DNA from: Malaya genurostris
Taxonomy: Eukaryota; Arthropoda; Insecta; Diptera; Culicidae
DNA: 64,000 nt
NCBI RefSeq assembly: GCF_030247185.1
Contig: NC_080571.1
Location: forward strand, 41,896,002-41,960,001
Direction of reading: 5' to 3'
Shown here: positions 32,252 through 44,458 of the stretch, piece by piece
How positions within the stretch are numbered: position 1 is the stretch's first letter
How the letters are laid out: each line of letters begins with the position of its first letter
Program-made: the position numbers and the translations under genes
Notes under the pieces: generated by a model
The model's input: only the letters and a program-made list of their open reading frames with translations
What the model was told of the DNA's origin: nothing
The model's database searches: none

Positions 32252-34005
32252 ACCTTTAAAGACCATCTTAACGGCATTCCTTCCAATAGCTAGAACTTTT
32301 TTGAAACAGTTATCAACTCAATGGCCAGTTCTCTCAGGTTTTGTATCATTTGATGGATAATTTATCATCCGCCGTAAATGATTCAAATTGTCGAAGCATC
32401 ATTTCAAAACTTGATTCATTTAAAAATTTTGTTGCATAGTCCAAAATGTGATGTATTTGCTTTGTGCGAAACATGGCTTACATCAAACATAGCCTTAAAT
32501 TTTAATGACTTTAACATTATACGTCTCGATAGAGACTCTCCGTATGGTGGAGTGCTTTTAGGAATTAAGAAATGTTACTCCTTTTATAGATTAAACATTC
32601 TTTCGGCTTCAAGTATAGAAGTTGTTGCTTGTCAAATAAACATTAAAAGAAAGGACATTTGCATTGCTTCGGTATATATTCCTCCAAGAGCTCAAGTTGG
32701 ACAGCGACAGCTTAATGAAATTGTCGAAGCCCTTCCTGCTCCACGTTTGATTTTAGGAGATTTCAATTCGCACGGAATGATGTGGGGTTCCGTTTACAAT
32801 CATAGCAGATCATCTTTAATATATAATATTTGCGACAATTTTAGCATGACGGTATTAAATATGGGTAGCATGACACGAATTCCAAGACCTCCTGCACGTC
32901 CAAGTGCATTAGATTTATCTCTTTGCTCGACTTCAATTCGACTAGATTACATCTGAAAAGTATTTCCTGATTTACACGGTAGTGATCATTTAACAATCAT
33001 CATCTCAATTAGCAGTAACAAACGCATTGCTAATTCAGTTAATATTCCATATGATTTGACAAAAAATGTTGACTGGATAAAATACCAAAGTAGTATCTCA
33101 AGTATTTTGAACTCAATGGAAGAGCTCCCCCTACTTGAAGAATATGACTTTCTCGTTTGTTCGATTCTAGAGGCCGCTGAACAAGCACAAACCAAACGAT
33201 TTCTTGGTCCATCGTCTAACAGAAGGCCTCCAAACCTTTGGTGGGACAAAGAGTGCTCAGATTCTAAATACGCGAAACGAAATTTCAAACTTTCAAGACG
33301 TCTTTAAAACGAGGAGGAGGAACGCCCCAGAATTTTGAAAAATTCTTGACTTTAGAAACCAAGTATAAGAGCATACTTCGGGCCAAGAAATGTAGCTACA
33401 TTTGGCCAAATGATCCGTTTTTCTTGATCACAATGAAACAGTGCCTGAACGTCATATTGAATAATAATGATCAAATTACAATAGTTTGGGTCCCGGTTAA
33501 TTGCTCCATTCCAGGCAATGAAAGAGCCGATATTTTAGCCAAAAGTGGTGCTATTGAGGGTGAAATTTATGAGAGACCGATTGCTTTCTACGAATTCTAT
33601 AGCGCGTCTCGCCAAAGAACACTTGCCACCTGTCAAGCTTCTTGGGATGAAGATGATCTGGGTCGGTGGATGCATTCAATTATTCCTAAAATATCGACAA
33701 AGGCATGGTTCAGGGGACTGGATGTGTGTAGGGATTTCATTCGTGTGATGTCTAGCCTCATGTCCAATCACTACACGTTAGATGCACATCTCCTTCGAAT
33801 TGGACTTTCCGAGACTAATCATTGTGCTTGTGACGAAGGTTATCGCGATATCAATCATGTCGTTTGGACATGCGTGGAGTATCGTGATGTCAGATCTCAA
33901 CTAATAAATTCCTTGCGTACTCAAGGTAGATTATCCAATGTCCCAGTTCGCGACATTCTTGCTTGTCGTGACGTTCCTTACAATTTAAATTTTATTTTAT
34001 GTTAG
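32252..34005 (+). pseudogene. I-clade element remnant: ORF1 end, endonuclease, RNase H; RT deleted
   Basis: It begins in ORF1 (LKTILTAFLPIARTFLKQL ... FVSFDG, 32252-32345) and repeats the TTTGATGGATAA ORF1/ORF2 overlap of the full-length element. The endonuclease (32378-33300) has CETWLTSN, LGDFNSHG and GSDHL, with a TGA stop after SIRLDYI at 32954 and a frameshift near 33305. At about 33396 the sequence jumps directly to RNase H (ITIVWVPVNCSIPGNERADI) and runs to the normal C-terminus (CACDEGYRDINHVVWTC). All RT motifs are absent, so about 1.9 kb was lost in one internal deletion. Confidence 0.88.
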
Positions 34006-34379
34006 ACCCCTTTCTCTTCCATGAGTTCAATCAATAGCCAGCTATCTTACAATGAATAAAGGTGATGAACTGGTACAAACAAACATGAAATAGTTATAAG
34101 ATTATGTACAGAAAATGAATGTATTTTATTTAATGTAATTTATAATAGCTTGATAAAAACAGTGTTTAGATTAACTAATGAATACCAAAATACTAATATG
34201 ACATTCGAAATGTATTAGGTTTAAAGTACTATGTATTGTGGATGCCACGGCGAAGAAAAACCTTATATATATTGCCTTATGAAATAAACGTATTTTCGGG
34301 AAAAAAAAATTAATTGGTCGCACCCGCATCAAATCAAAATTAACCCTCTGAGAGAGTAATAATTTTTTTATCATGAATA
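34006..34379. other. Probable 3' flank of the I-clade remnant
   Basis: AT-rich. The 3' UTR boundary of the remnant is not distinguishable. Confidence 0.35.
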
Positions 34380-34870
34380 ACGTATCAACATAATTTTTGC
34401 AACATGCCATCGGAAATATGATCATGATTATGATTTATGATTAACATTTTCTGTAGTATGCCATAATCACAAATAATTCAAAACTAAAGTTTTCTGAAAT
34501 GTTTTGTATCAACAAGTATCAAAGAGGAAAACTCATGACGCCTTTCTCGTATCTGGATAGGTATAAAAGGTTAACACTTGATATGTTTCGATCATTCTAG
34601 CCTGCGCAGTTGACCTAGCAGGAAATAAAGCAATTGCATCATCATTCCTATTGGTTCAGGTCCAGAGGTTAGTTCCAGTATCAATATTTCAGTTCAGTAT
34701 TGAATCAATTGTAGGACGTTCGCAGAGCCACTTTCCCTTCAAAGATGTTCGACTGCGTCATCCTGCTACTGGTCGTCTATATTGCAGCATAATACAACGA
34801 AAAGTGGACAACGATGGGGAACATTATGCAATATCAGCCCTTCTAATGGCTCCAAATGTTATCTAAAGAA
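34380..34870 (+). repeat. Repeat with TATA box and initiator, copy 1
   Basis: Matches 50835-51670 in order. Landmarks are AACATAATTTTTGCAACATG, ATATGATCATGATTATG, TATAAAAGG (34562), GATCATTC about 30 nt later, and a 3' block with TTCCCTTCAAAGA, ATCCTGCTACTGGTCGT, GAACATTATGCAATATCAGC and CTAATGGCTCCAAATGTTA. A short frame crosses the 3' block in both copies (HFPFKDVRLRHPATGRL here, FPFEEDRLHHPVGGRL there). The product is not recognised. Confidence 0.75.
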
Positions 34871-36152
34871 CTATAAAGATTGCTTCTGCAAAATGGAGAT
34901 ACAAATCATCAATTTAGTGTAAATCTAGAAACTGATTAGCTTTGTGCAGTTTTCGCAGTTAAAAGTGTGCGAAACAGTTCATATTGGTGAACAACTCCGA
35001 ACCGATCAGTTCACCAAAGTGAGGTGATGTATCAGCTCGTCAGCTCATTTATCTTGAACTGAAATACTCTGCGCTGATTTGATTTCATTAGACTTTCTGA
35101 CAGCTCACTTACAACCACAAATGAAATGAGATTGGTTTGTTTTCATCAGGAAACGCCAGCATTAAACACAATTCAGACGTTTAATCAACTTCGGTCGACG
35201 TCAAGATTAATTCAATTATTTTTAGCAGAATATTGCTCACGTACCCGACGTTAACTTGCTCTGTTCCGTTGTTCCATAAACTTGACGTAGTGTCTCTTCC
35301 AGAGCTTAAAATTGTCACGCATTCTCAATGAAAGAATCCAATCCAACAGCCTTATTTTCAATATTTTACTGTCTCATTCGTAAATGACCGACACCAGAAC
35401 AAACGAAGAGAGACGAAGCATTTTCGTTTCTCATTGAAAAAATGAGAGAGTGTAATTAAGAACGTCACTCTTTGAGGAAAGAGCTAAGCGTCACAGATTT
35501 TCAATACATCGATGAAAGATTCTTTCATCGACGTATTGAAAATGTGTGACACTTGGTTATAAAAAGTGACTGAAATATGGCAAATCGAAGTAATTACATC
35601 CCAGAACTTCTTTGGAAACCAAAACTACTACAAATTCGAGCACCAAATGGTAAAAGTTATTGTGAAACCTTTTCCTGTCATTTTCGATTCTCACAGCTTC
35701 GGTTGAATATCGACACTGCATACTATGGGATTTTCACTGAAAACAGCAAATGACTGAAAGGGCAAATGAGAGATAGAAACACAATTTTGAAACTACTCTC
35801 CCGCTTATGTCATTGACTGGACATGAATTTCGTTCTCATAGTTTGCAAGCGAAGCTGAGAGTGACAATAATTTCTCGTTATTTTCATCTATTTTGAGTCA
35901 ATGAAAATGACTTTTATTAGCTCTGGTCACATCATATGAATTGCTATCAACTAATGTAGCTGTTCCGTAACCGTTCCATGCCGGTGATAGTCGCCTGATG
36001 TCACGTGTGAATCGCTTTCACATATTGTTTTGTTTTCATCAGGAAATATATTGGCCATTTATTTTTCACTGGGCACAGAAACCTCAATGTGCATGCATGG
36101 TTCATTCTTCACAGAAAACAATGGAATTCAAACTTTTTTATCTTTATTTGAT
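34871..36152. other. Intergenic with small inverted repeats
   Basis: No gene. A TGTTTTCATCAGGAAA motif occurs at ~35140 and ~36033. A strong palindrome lies at 35490-35550. Confidence 0.4.
35490..35550. repeat. 61-bp near-perfect palindrome
   Basis: 30-bp arms (GTCACAGATTTTCAATACAT / CGATGAAAGA and inverse) around a single T, with two mismatches. Confidence 0.9.
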
Positions 36153-36725
36153 GCGGATCAGGGTCATTTCGCCGAAAGAGTAATTTCACCGAAGCCATTT
36201 CGTCGAAAGGGTAGTTTCGCCGAATTCTTCATTGTTCTTATATGGTGATTGGAATTGATAAAATAAAGATGAAAAAAAAACAATTATTTTAACTTCCGTT
36301 TATTTGACCTACAATCGTACTTCTGAAATGATCCAGAGATCATTTTTGTAGGTTTATTCTCCTCAGAACGGAGTTCCCTAAAAAAAACTTATTGACTTTA
36401 TTAGTGTACCTATCAGGTAATTGTTTGGGGTGTTTTCTGATAACTGAGTGCATATGAAAAAATATTTAATGCGGTTTCGCCACATCGTTTTATTCGTATG
36501 CTATCCGACCTCGCTACCGCTCGTTCGGACCTAACTGAGGCAAAGAAACCCAGGTTTGAGTAGACCGGGCAAGCGATGCGCTTACATGTTTGTATGCAAG
36601 AGGCCGCTGCTTCCGACGGCGTTATGTATTCAAAATTACCCTTTCGTAAAAAAGCCCATTCGGCGAAATGGCGCTTTCGGTGAAATGACCCTTTCGGCGA
36701 AACGACTTTCGGCGAAATGATCCGC
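36153..36725. mobile_element. MITE with TTTCGCCGAAA subterminal repeats
   Basis: The inverted ends start GCGGATCA. Inside each end lie several copies of a ~17-bp unit containing the palindrome TTTCGCCGAAA (left: 36168-36225; right, inverted: 36645-36720). The ~400-bp centre includes a GC-richer piece (ATCCGACCTCGCTACCGCTC) but no coding. Confidence 0.82.
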
Positions 36726-37495
36726 TCCCATTTGAGTAAGAGTCCCGGTAAGAGTCAAATGAATTGCATAATTTTTTAGAAGAATTATCCTACTATTAAA
36801 AATTAGCCAAACATCATGCCACATTGAATACATGTAAAAGTGGCATCTCTGACTGTAGCTCAGTACACTGGGCGAGAGGTAAGACTCCTTACAGTGTCTC
36901 ATTCAATCCGTTAATGAACACAATTCTTCTAGTTTAGAGCTCGCTCTTCAGCAGCTGCCATTCAACTCGTAGCTTGTTGCTACCTTGACAATGCGGCGAA
37001 CTGGATAGCAAATGAGTGAGCTGTGGTTCTTTTGAAATGACCTGTCAGCTCTCTGATTTACTTGTTTCAGGTTTTTACTAATGAACAGATTCCAATCTAC
37101 ACAGAAATTACTTCAAAACCTAGAACGAAAAGTATGACTTCCGGCATGTGGTTTTCATACGCGCCGGTTGTTTCGAAGCGTGCATTCGTCAAAGCTCATG
37201 GAATTTTCCAATGCACGTTGCCGATATTTGCTTTGGAAAATTTCATGAGCGAAAATCAGAACTTGTTATCCCTCTTTCAGGCAGTTTATGAATACTGAGC
37301 CAAAAAAAAGAAGTTCGTCTTCGAATTTTTCATCAACCATAATCCAAATAATTTTTGATCGGAACCACAACGTGCGGCCAAGCATAGTCGTGATGAAAAA
37401 ATACTGTCTGTTTCTTTTTTTTTAACCGAATCAGATGAGTTAACGAACATGATCAAGTTGTGGTTCGAAACCTTGGACAATCCCAATAACATTAG
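36726..37495. other. Intergenic
   Basis: No gene. There is a short imperfect inverted repeat at ~37193-37255 (TCATGGAATTTTCCAA and TTGGAAAATTTCATGA). Confidence 0.4.
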
Positions 37496-37499
37496 AACT

Positions 37500-37870
37500 A
37501 ATTCCCGGGAACTGAGTCCTAGCTCAAGATTTTGGAACTAGATTGGTTTCTTGACTAGATTTTGAAGCTGAGTTCAGAGCCCTAACTTAAATTCGGAATC
37601 CGTATGCGGAATCCTGATTCGGGAATTCAACTTCAGATTTCTGGAATAAAATTCAAGATATGAATTCTAGGTCTAGATTCTAAAACAAAATTTTATAATT
37701 TAACTCCGAATCAGAGTTTTGGAACTGAACCCCTTTTCAATCCCAATTCTAAATTCATTTCCAGAGTTCAGAACCTGCATAATGGATTGAATTCGGAACT
37801 TTGGGTTCTGGAATTAGATTTTGGAACAGAATGCAGTTCTTTTATTAAAGTTCGGAACTAAAGTTCACAA
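37500..37870. repeat. 13-bp degenerate satellite, block 2a
   Basis: Clear 13-mers include ATTCTAGGTCTAG, ATTCTAAAACAAA, ACTCCGAATCAGA and GTTTTGGAACTGA. It is interrupted by a MITE at 37881 and resumes at 38196. Confidence 0.75.
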
Positions 37871-37880
37871 TTCAGTTCTA

Positions 37881-38190
37881 CACAGAAAAAAATTATGAAT
37901 TTCTCTGGTTACATAATTCTAGAAACGTACAATTCATAACAGCTTAACTTTTCAAATGACGCAAAATTAAATTTGTGCAGAATGTTACAGGCTCCGAGTT
38001 AAATTTGCATTGATTTATATATGTATCATCTATTCATTAAACGGATATGTGCTTCTGTGGTTCAGTCGATTAACTAACTCGATTTGTAATCTAATGTCTC
38101 TCGGTTCAAGTTGCTATCGATCTTTTGGTTTCTGTTTCATTATATGTGCGTCTTATAAGATGTAAAATCACAAGATTTTTTCGAACTGTG
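37881..38190 (+). mobile_element. MITE with tRNA-like boxes, copy 4 (complete, 310 bp)
   Basis: TA on each side (37879-37880 and 38191-38192). Ends CACAGAAAAAAA and TTTTTTCGAACTGTG. Box A-like TGGTTCAGTCGATTAA at 38058-38073 and box B-like CTCGGTTCAAGT at ~38098 have tRNA-like spacing. It is inserted in the 13-bp satellite. Confidence 0.85.
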
Positions 38191-38195
38191 TAGAA

Positions 38196-38315
38196 ATAAA
38201 TTAGGAACCTAGATTCTAAAAATGAGTTCTGTTCCAAAACAGCCAGTCCCGAGTTCCAAATTTGATATTTTAATTTAGTTCCAGTTCTGGAATATTTAGA
38301 ATTATGGTTCTGGTG
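38196..38315. repeat. 13-bp degenerate satellite, block 2b
   Basis: Short continuation of the satellite (AGGAACCTAGATTCT, TTCTGGAATATTTAG). Confidence 0.6.
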
Positions 38316-41300
38316 TAGATGAATAAATGTTGGCAAAATTCACTCAACAGTTGTAAACATCTTTTTTGTTCTAGTCACCGTGATTTTTTGTTGATGTTTT
38401 TCGGTGAGAATTAAAACGTTGTTATTCGCGTTTTTTATTTAAACAAACGTTTCGGCTTACTATGCTTCAATAACTACATACGTTTTACAATTTAAATACA
38501 AATAAACATCAAATAACAGTCACAATAAAAGCAAGTATTCGATTTACATTCAAAAAAAAGGTTGAATGTAAGGCGATTGCTTGCTTTTGCTTCATGCGTG
38601 ACGTTTTTAGTTTTAGTTTCATGGTTTTTAGAATTGACATAAGTTAAAAAGTTCATACACGAAAGCTAAATAGAATGACTTATGATCTAACTTTCTACCT
38701 GTTGTTATAATCATCGGCAAAAGGAAAACCCTACCATCAATACCAGGAGAAGATATGTAAATGTCATTGTCCGCTGCTTATTAATCTATTTTAAACGCAA
38801 AATAAGTCAAAACAGCTTGCCATATCTAGAACTCTGAATGGGTCCTGGGTTCAATAAAATACTTAATACAAAATAGCTATCGAAATGAAGAGTTTCATCT
38901 ATTACTTGTTGATTTGCACAATATATTTTCCTTTTTGTTACAGGCCAACGATTCAAAGATATTCCTTCATCTTCAGGGCAAACGAAATTGTAGGTCAGCT
39001 CATGGAAAACCTGACAGAAATGAGCACGTTTCATGTGTGTTCCACTGAACTCAGAATGGCGCTAATAGTGTATATAAACGATTACTAAACAAAAAGATTG
39101 CAAGAGAAAACTCATAACGTTAATTATGGTCTTCATTTATGCATCCAGCAACATATTTGAAAGGAGCGCAATTTTCTTATTGTGATTGAAACGATGCAAG
39201 AATTACGGAATAAAATGAAAATATTGAATTTTTTTCTAACAACGCTACATGGTAACAAACTTATACATAACACTTGCGTAATATATCTCCAAACAAGCGT
39301 TTTTTCCATCTTTCCATATTTTAAATGACTCTACCCAAAATCTTCTCTTGGTTCTGAAACGATAGCTAATAAATGTAATTGTAACTATAAAGTTTAGAGT
39401 GTGTCGAAGTCGAAAAAAGGTTTTTTTCCCTCAATTAAATGGTTATTTTATCCTTGAAAAATGATTAACAACAAGATCCAGTAAAAAAATCAAGCAATGT
39501 TATAAATTTCAATATTTTCAACTCCATTCCCGAAACATCAACCCACCGCGCAATCATATGATTTCGTTGACTTGCAGTAGGTACCACAAGGCAAAAGAAC
39601 AACTGAATGCTAGAGAAATAAATAAGAAAAACCATTTCACTCTCGTTGAAAGCACAGCTCTATGGGTACTACATAAACATTCGCATGACTTACTCCATAC
39701 CGCAAATGTCCGTATGAAAACGCATGGCGCGATACATCGCAAACAAACCTTACGGGGTGTAACAGCCTACTAGGTGAAGTAGGTTAAAGTGCATCTCACG
39801 GGCATGTTAACGTCACCTTTGAAATATTCAAAAGAAGAGAAATGTGCACAGAAACAGATTCTACCTCCGGCCATTGTTAGGAAGAAACTAAGTTGGATCC
39901 AAGTTTCGAACGATATGAACAACGCAAGAAATATCAAATTCATTGTTTGAAAATAAACAATGAACTTGATATAGCCTATAGATAACAGGGATCACTAGAC
40001 AATTGATGGCCTAATTAGTGCACATGCCGTCCTGGAAGCAGTGCTTCTTCGACGTAGCTTCAATTTCATCCTTGCCTAACGATGCATATGAGTACATCCT
40101 GGCTATGCACATACGGGCTAACGCGATCCCGTTTCAGTTTACTTTGGAAATTAGGTCTTCCCTGGAAATTTTTCACACCTGTTCATATGCAGGTCGCAAG
40201 GAAAAACAAACAAAGCAACCTCTGGTCGAACCGGGGACTGTGCATGAGGGACTCATTTGCGGCATTCGTCTGCTATTACTGCACGGTTTCCTCTTTATTC
40301 TGTGCCGAACTGGTTTCATATTTAAACATTGGAAAGTGAAATTACGCTTAGTGGAGTGCCCGTCAATAGGACATGAAGATAGGTGACTTAGGAAAGATTA
40401 AGTAATTTAGGTAAAATTTAACCAATGCAATGAATGTTATTGAATCAATTGATTTAGTAATTATTTGCCACAATTGTAACGAGATAAAATAATTGATTTC
40501 AAATAATTAAGGGAATTATTATGGAAGAATTCAATTGTCAATTTTATCATTCGAAAACAATCTGGATTAAGTTTCTAATTGGTCACTTGAATAAGTTTTA
40601 AATTTAGTGCACTACCATCATCTTTATTTTTGTTATTTTGATGAGAACATCTTTGAATTGTTTCATTTTTAATTGTGCTCGGTAAAAATTCGAGGAAAAT
40701 TAATAAACTTTTACAACTGAAAAACAATACCAAATGAACCATTTCAATTAGCATATCTACATGTACAGCTAGGTATCTTTTCAATTCTTATCCAATCCTT
40801 GTAAACGATAGGTAATTAATTTGAGTCCTGTTGCCTCTGCGCTGTATGGGTAGCGGCACAAAAGGATGGCAGCCTGGTTGAAGAATTCAATGTTCCAACG
40901 ACAAACGGGACATGCTGACATAACTTCATTCTTAATTACCGATCCTATTTTACATCGCTCACCGGTTGTGAGCGGTTGCATTATTATATGGCACAGGAGG
41001 GTATTTGTTTTCGTGAGCATCGTAATGACAGTCTGGTGATCACCGGGAATCCATTGATGCGGGGGTTTTTCGAAGCCATGATTTTATGGGCGTCGGTGGG
41101 TGGTTAATTTGAGAACAACATTTGAGGTAAAATGTAGTTACAACAACCGCCGGGCGGACCCGAAGGGATTGTTTCGTTACAAATAATCCAAAGTCGATTA
41201 TTTTCAAACATATTTGTTTATCCGTTGGACCGACAAACACCTCCTACGCTTTTTCGGGTTTTTACTCAAACGCATTGTGATGATATCTATAATAGTGATA

Positions 41301-41805
41301 ACTATAGGCTGAATAAGATAATCTGCATATCAGTTATAGTTATTTATTCCTAATTATTATGCATTTGAAATAGATGCATAATCTAATTAGGCAAACTCAA
41401 ATTCGATTTTACTTTCAATGAACATGTCATCAACTGAGCATCTGTTAATCCATCCAAATAGTTATCTATCCGAAATATTTCAATAAATAATCAAATACTT
41501 TATCATGCATTATGAATTAGAATAAGTAAAAATCAGATGGAGTTATTTCTGTAGAATAAGATGGGTTTGGATGCAATCTCCTGTTACAAAAATACCAAAA
41601 AATCAGTGCTATTTCGGGAATTAATACAGGAGTATAGTTTCGTCAAGAAGAAAAAATCATTATGTCAATTTTGGAAATTACATTATCGGGTCTGATCAGT
41701 TCTTCTCATATCAATAGGGTCGTATCACTAGGGAAATAATTGTTCACACAACGATTCGTTTGACGTTATCATGTTTGTGTAAAGATCAGTCTAATCAGAC
41801 CCTGT
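38316..41805. other. 3.5 kb with no recognisable gene
   Basis: Little repeat structure is visible. Open frames (e.g. 40018-40386 plus, 122 codons; 41020-40781 minus, 79 codons with a CPVC) show no motif, codon pattern or splice context. It may be intronic or intergenic host DNA. Confidence 0.4.
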
Positions 41806-42046
41806 CAGCTTGGAGCGAAATCAATCTTCAGTCCAGCAGCGCCATCGCACGGCATCACATTGAACAATTGCATTGGAGCGCAGTGCTGCTATTTTGGCGC
41901 GCACGAATTTGACATTTCTCTCCCTTATATACGAGATTCGATGCGGACTCGTCTGAAGGCGCCATGCTTGCAAAAAAAGGATGTTGTCAACGATTTGTTC
42001 GGGAAATGTAAGAGCTGGATATCTTGTTAATATGATGTCTTTGGTC
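41806..42046 (+). repeat. Dispersed repeat, copy B (partner at 0.66 kb)
   Basis: Same landmarks as 655-915. This copy has an extra CTCGTCTGAAG and lacks part of the 5' third. Confidence 0.7.
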
Positions 42047-42056
42047 TAATGCAGTG

Positions 42057-42408
42057 CAGGGATGTCAGGTTCACAGATTAATCTGTGTTTCACAGATTTT
42101 GAATTTTCTGCACAGATTTTAAAAATGAAATGAATGAATAAATCACAGATTTCTGAAATCGAGCACAGTTTAGCATCAAAAAGTACAGAGCGGAAAAAGG
42201 TACAGAGCGTGACCTTTTTGTTTTTTTTTGCTCACTAAATTGAATTTCGATCTGCTATAATGGTACGGAAAATGGGTAGTGAGACCTTTTTTTTTGCTCA
42301 CCATATTGATTTTGAACTGGTATTGGGGTACGGAAAACGGTCACAGATTTTCACAGACAGGTTTTGGGTTTAATCACAGATTTTTGAAAATATGACCTGG
42401 CATCCCTG
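42057..42408. mobile_element. hAT-type MITE with 8-bp target duplication
   Basis: ATGCAGTG at 42049-42056 and 42409-42416. The ends are CAGGGATGTCAGGT and, inverted, CAGGGATGCCAGGT. The inside is rich in TCACAGATTTT repeats and has two worn ACCTTTTT..GCTCAC blocks. The 8-bp duplication and CAGGG ends are hAT hallmarks (established). Confidence 0.93.
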
Positions 42409-42416
42409 ATGCAGTG

Positions 42417-43079
42417 GTTCCGAGAGGAGAGTTGGCATCACTGGAAGTGCGATACGGTGTCCTGGTGCTGCTTTCAAAAAAGTATAAGTTCTATGTGTTG
42501 TTTGATACATATAGTTAAAAATTTGGTTGAAATAGTTATTTTGAGTGATAGTGCAGGTGTAGCAAGTGTGTGTTTAGTAGTGAGAGTGCTATTTATTGAA
42601 TAAAATTGATCCGCGAAACTAAAGATGCTCAAGCGGCGGAAACTGAGAATTTACCACCCCAAAATTCAACGATGTTAACCTGTTAACCGATCGAAGCGCC
42701 GTCTGCATGTCATTGTCGGTGTTGTCGGATTTCTATGGAATGTGCGAAAGTTCACAAGTCGATCGTGTCATTCAGACTGAATGTCAAGGGTTGGTCTGCA
42801 GCGGACCCATTCGCGAGTGTTTTTATTTTATTCTTTCAGTGGTCGTGTTTCATCTCGCGTTTCTGACAGCAGAGTGAGCAGGAGAAAAGGGATACTGGTG
42901 AGATCGTTCCTTGGAGATATTTTATAATTTTCTTATTTATTTGAGTATCGAAAATCAGGTTTCATTGAGATCATATTGTTTACCAAAACATATCCGGATC
43001 TCTTTCCCTCTCTACTAACAATTTTCCCTCCCTACTAACAATTTCCCTATCCCCTATTTTGCACTTGGACTGTGAGCAT
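42417..43079. other. Intergenic
   Basis: No gene. A short direct repeat of CCCTCYCTACTAACAATTT lies at ~43008-43045. Confidence 0.4.
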
Positions 43080-43380
43080 GGATTGAATTCTGGATCTGAT
43101 TTCTATAGAATTCCTCAATACTAAACTTTAACCTAAATTATTGACAAGAGATTCTAAACCTAGACCAGGATTCGGAAACAGGACCCTGGAGTTGGATATC
43201 CGACAAGGTTTCCAGTATTCTGACAGAGATTATGAACCTGATATTTATTTATTGAAGGTTTTGGGTCTAAATCTGAAGCAGGATTCTGGAGCTGGATTCA
43301 GGATTCCAAACAAGATTTGTACTTAAAAAGTTTGACAGAGATACTGGAAATGTACCAGAATCGTGAACCTGGAACTTGAA
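43080..43380. repeat. 13-bp degenerate satellite, block 3a
   Basis: Examples are ATTCTAAACCTAG and ACCAGGATTCGGA. It ends where the older non-LTR element begins; the satellite resumes at 49855. Confidence 0.72.
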
Positions 43381-43382
43381 CA

Positions 43383-43583
43383 GACTTCGTACGACTCGTA
43401 CCGAAAGGAAAGGACGTCACTGGCATGTCGTTCGTTTCATTCAAAATTGGTCTAGATCCCAACTTGAAAACTAAAGCGTTTGATCCTGCATCATGGCCTG
43501 TTGGACTGCTCTTTCGTGAGTTTATACCTCAGCCAAAAAACAACGACCGTCGAATACAACCCACCAACTCAGAGACCATGTAA
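43383..43583 (+). pseudogene. ORF1 C-terminus of the old element
   Basis: 67 open codons (DFVRLVPKGKDVTGMSFVSF ... ASWPVGLLFREFIPQPKN) ending at TAA. This is typical of the C-terminal part of LINE ORF1 proteins with a conserved WPVG. The N-terminal part is missing. Confidence 0.6.
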
Positions 43584-43597
43584 ACAGGCTTGTTTCA

Positions 43598-44323
43598 GTG
43601 CGTTCGGCAGATGACGGTGGGAACCTACGGGTTTCCACCAGAGGCGAGTATTATTCAATGAATTCATCGATTCCTACATTAAACGTTCCCGTCTTGCAGC
43701 ATGACGATCCTGAAGACGCTGTGATATGGATATATTACCAAAATGTTCGTGGCATGAAAACGAAAATCGACGATATATTTTTGGCCTCGAACGATTGTAA
43801 CTACAATATCATAATACTGACTGAAACCGGACTTGACGATCGCATTAACTCTCTGCAACTGTTTGGAACATCGTTCAATGTTTTTCGTTGTGACCGTAGT
43901 ACCCTTAACAGTAACAAAACAAGTTTTGGGGGCGTGCTGTGTCACAAAAGCACGCCAGCTCAAAGATCGAAACAGTGAATGGTCAATACTTAGAACAAGT
44001 GTGTGCAAGTGGCACTGTTAAGGGGAAAAAATGTTCATATGTGGTGTGTACATCCCTCCTGATACGAGTCAAATCGTCGAAGTAATAGAGGCACACATTT
44101 CCACTGTTATTGAATTAAACTGTAAGGCATCTGCTGATGAAACTATTCTTGTTTGCGGTGATTTTAATCAGCCTCGAATTGTATGGGATTATGGACTGGA
44201 TACCACGCATTGTTTTAACTCTTCTTCGCTGCCCGCTGCGAGTACGGCGCTGATCGATGGCATGGATTTTTTGAATCTTCACCAGTCGAACCAAAAGAAA
44301 AATCATCTCGGACGGGTACTCGA
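43598..44323 (+). pseudogene. Endonuclease domain, N-terminal part, of the old element
   Basis: Motifs are IYYQNVRGMKTKIDDI, IILTETGLD and FGGVL. A frameshift follows near 43950, then FICGVYIPPD and LVCGDFNQPRIVWD. The frame ends where the Juan-like element interrupts it (NHLGRVLD). Confidence 0.82.
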
Positions 44324-44382
44324 TACAAAGAGAGATATTAGAGTGACTAAGTGATACAAAGAGTGATATTAGAGTGACTAAG
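44322..44382 (+). repeat. Tandem 31/30-bp repeat at the Juan-like 5' end
   Basis: GATACAAAGAG[A/T]GATATTAG + AGTGACTAAG occurs twice. Such 5' duplications are seen in several LINEs and may carry promoter copies (inference). Confidence 0.9.
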
Positions 44383-44458
44383 AATTTAATCAGCCTTTTT
44401 AAAGGCTAGCTATTCAAAGACCTATTATTCAAAATTCAAAATTCCATTCATTTAAAAA

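Noticed and set aside
36845..36900. tRNA-like GTAGCTCAGT phrase
   Set aside because: No box B, no acceptor stem and no anticodon arm could be paired.
40018..40386. 122-codon plus frame
   Set aside because: No motif, no family, unremarkable codon use, a second overlapping frame of similar length, and no splice signals.
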